The position numbers and the translations under genes were made by a program. From the NCBI GenBank assembly GCA_905215095.1, contig CAJMOL010000060.1, positions 1 through 7,858 of the forward strand: a stretch of 7,858 nt of DNA. Reading direction: 5' to 3'. How positions within the stretch are numbered: the stretch's first letter is position 1; every line of letters starts with the position of its first letter. A model generated the notes under the pieces. The model saw nothing but the letters and a program-made list of their open reading frames with translations, was not told the origin of the DNA and searched no databases. This DNA comes from an uncultured bacterium (GTDB lineage: Bacteria > Actinomycetota > Coriobacteriia > Coriobacteriales > Coriobacteriaceae). Of the stretch, positions 6,846 to 7,858 are shown one piece after another.

Positions 6846-7685
6846 ATGGCAGATTCCAAGGCAGAATATCCCGCTCCCGATTGCCTTGCGCCCGCCGCGA
6901 TCGAGGCCAAGACCGAGGCCGCCGGCGTGACCAAGGCCAACCTGCCGGTCGCAAAGGCCTTTGTTTTGGCGATGTTTGCTGGTGCGTTCATTGCCTTCGG
7001 CGGCCTGTTCTTTACCGTGTTCTTGAGCGATAGCACGCTGGGCTGGGGCGCTCAGCGCGTCGTGGGCGGCCTGTGCTTTTGCCTGGGCCTGGTGCTCGTG
7101 CTGGTGTGCGGCGCCGAGCTGTTCACCGGCAACTCGCTTATGGTCTGCGCGCTCAAGAGCAAAAAGATCACCCTGGCTCAGATGCTCAAGGCATGGGTCG
7201 TCGTATGGGTCGGTAACTTTGTCGGTGCCTTGTTCATCGTCTTTTTGGTGTACATGGCCGGCATTTACAAGCTCAACGGCGAGGCGGTCGCCAATTCCAT
7301 GGTGAGCGTCGCCGCCGGCAAGGTGACGGTCGACTGGGTGACGATCTTCTTCCGCGGCATCCTGTGCAACATCTTTGTGTGCCTGGCCGTGTGGATCGGT
7401 ACCGCCGGCAAGACCGTGGTCGATAAGGTTGTGGGCATTCTGCTGCCCATCGCCGCCTTTGTGGCCTGCGGTTTTGAGCACTGCGTCGCCAACATGTACT
7501 TTTTGCCCATGGGTGCCGTGATGCACGCGTGCGGCTATGGTGCCGATGTCGCCGGCGCCGATGCGCTCAACGTTGCGGGCATTGCGTTTAACCTGTCCGC
7601 CGCCACGCTGGGCAACATCGTGGGCGGCGCGGTTCTGATCGCGCTCGGCTACTGGTTTGTCTACGCCAAGAAGTCCGAGGCGTAA
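6846..7685 (+). CDS. focA: Formate/nitrite transporter family channel, FocA-like
   Basis: A 279-residue membrane protein of the FNT family (E. coli FocA is 285), which forms pentameric channels for formate and related small acids. Six helices are expected, roughly at residues 36-59, 71-90, 113-137, 164-185, 196-214 and 252-273. Family hallmarks are GLCFCLGLVLVLVCGAELFT (75-94), VGNFVGAL (122-129), GILCNIFVCLAVW (171-183) and CGFEHCVANMYFLPMG (208-223). H212 and T94 align with pore residues His209 and Thr91 of E. coli FocA. Nitrite channel NirC belongs to the same family, but the position behind a formate hydrogenlyase operon and ahead of a probable formate dehydrogenase points to formate. The N-terminal 35 residues are cytoplasmic; in E. 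coli FocA this tail gates the channel. The gene is the last before the terminator and is probably cotranscribed with hyf. Confidence 0.9.
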   Translation: MADSKAEYPAPDCLAPAAIEAKTEAAGVTKANLPVAKAFVLAMFAGAFIAFGGLFFTVFLSDSTLGWGAQRVVGGLCFCLGLVLVLVCGAELFTGNSLMVCALKSKKITLAQMLKAWVVVWVGNFVGALFIVFLVYMAGIYKLNGEAVANSMVSVAAGKVTVDWVTIFFRGILCNIFVCLAVWIGTAGKTVVDKVVGILLPIAAFVACGFEHCVANMYFLPMGAVMHACGYGADVAGADALNVAGIAFNLSAATLGNIVGGAVLIALGYWFVYAKKSEA

Positions 7686-7706
7686 AGTACCGCCTGTTTG
7701 ACGTTG

Positions 7707-7742
7707 GCCTCCCGCGGGGCGTTGCCGTGCGGGAGGCTTTTT
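7707..7742 (+). terminator. Intrinsic (Rho-independent) terminator after focA
   Basis: GCCTCCCGC at 7707-7715 pairs perfectly over 9 bp with GCGGGAGGC at 7729-7737, around a 13-base loop, and is followed at once by five T residues (7738-7742). The stem is very GC-rich. It begins 21 bases after the focA stop and should end most hyf-focA transcripts, so the downstream gene needs either read-through or its own promoter. Confidence 0.92.
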
Positions 7743-7806
7743 GGGTCTGGGGCTCGTTGCCGGGCTTTTGGCCTGTTGTGTTTGGCTGATGAAAGGGGTA
7801 ATCGAG

Positions 7807-7858
7807 ATGGCATCTGCTGTGAAGCGTGACGGTCGCGCCGTGGTGACCACATGCGGGG
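7807..7858 (+). CDS. fdhF: Probable formate dehydrogenase alpha subunit (FdhF-like), N-terminal fragment
   Basis: Only 17 complete codons are inside the window. They encode MASAVKRDGRAVVTTCG. The VVTTCG stretch resembles the start of the Cys-rich [4Fe-4S] motif (typically V-x-T-x-C-x-Y-C-x-x-G-C) at the N-terminus of molybdopterin oxidoreductases such as FdhF; the remaining cysteines would lie just past the window. AAAGGGG at 7792-7798 sits 8 bases before the ATG and supports the start. The location after hyf-focA fits a formate dehydrogenase that feeds electrons to the hydrogenase. The 64 bases between the terminator and this start show no convincing promoter. Whether it is a selenocysteine or cysteine enzyme cannot be seen. 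With so few residues, another molybdopterin oxidoreductase remains possible. Confidence 0.6.
   Translation, partial: MASAVKRDGRAVVTTCG

Noticed and set aside
7698..7785. Possible promoter for the downstream gene (TTGACG at 7698 or TTGCCG at 7757 as -35)
   Set aside because: No acceptable -10 box lies 16-18 bases downstream of either, and the first overlaps the terminator stem.
4612..7850. Two further long - strand open frames (4612-6210 and 6012-7850)
   Set aside because: Same explanation: they mirror hyfH-hyfI-hycH and hycH-hycI-focA, share the His/Gly/Ala-rich composition, and lack domains or sensible ribosome binding sites.
1..7858. CRISPR arrays, tRNA/rRNA genes, insertion sequences, phage or defence genes
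   Set aside because: No spaced direct repeats, tRNA-like cloverleaf, transposase motifs or terminal inverted repeats were seen. The coding density is almost complete and the composition is even throughout.

Overview
The window is one end of a formate hydrogenlyase (FHL) / hydrogenase-4 locus, with every gene on the + strand. It reads as chromosomal DNA of a high-GC anaerobe (about 60% G+C by eye, with G/C-rich third codon positions). The closest match I can recall for the gene order and codon style is a gut actinobacterium of the Coriobacteriia, such as Collinsella. That placement is an inference from memory and was not tested by a search.

Layout. Positions 1-212 hold the C-terminus of an antiporter-like membrane subunit (HyfD type). 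A very compact run follows: hyfE (226-879, NuoK-like membrane subunit), hyfF (883-2442, NuoL/M/N-like proton-channel subunit), hyfG (2446-4218, NuoC-like domain fused to the [NiFe] large subunit), hyfH (4220-4936, 2x[4Fe-4S] polyferredoxin), hyfI (4939-5721, NuoB-like small subunit), hycH (5722-6303, maturation factor) and hycI (6303-6806, large-subunit endopeptidase). After a 39-base gap with a possible switching hairpin comes focA (6846-7685, formate/nitrite-family channel). A strong intrinsic terminator sits at 7707-7742. At 7807 begins a gene cut by the window end whose first 17 residues look like the start of a molybdopterin formate dehydrogenase (fdhF-like).

How the genes work together. 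Formate enters or leaves through FocA. The formate dehydrogenase oxidises it to CO2. Electrons pass through iron-sulfur subunits (HyfH, HyfI) to the Ni-Fe site in HyfG, where protons are reduced to H2. HyfD/E/F form part of the membrane arm related to complex I, which may couple the reaction to ion movement. HycH and HycI mature HyfG. HycI is expected to remove a 44-residue C-terminal peptide after the CTDR motif once nickel is inserted.

Novelty. This is a recognisable, apparently intact group 4a [NiFe]-hydrogenase locus rather than an undescribed system. The points worth a second look are terminal extensions on HyfH, HycH and HyfG relative to E. coli, substitutions in the HycI N-terminal motif, alternative hairpins across the hycI-focA junction, and the terminator separating focA from the dehydrogenase gene.
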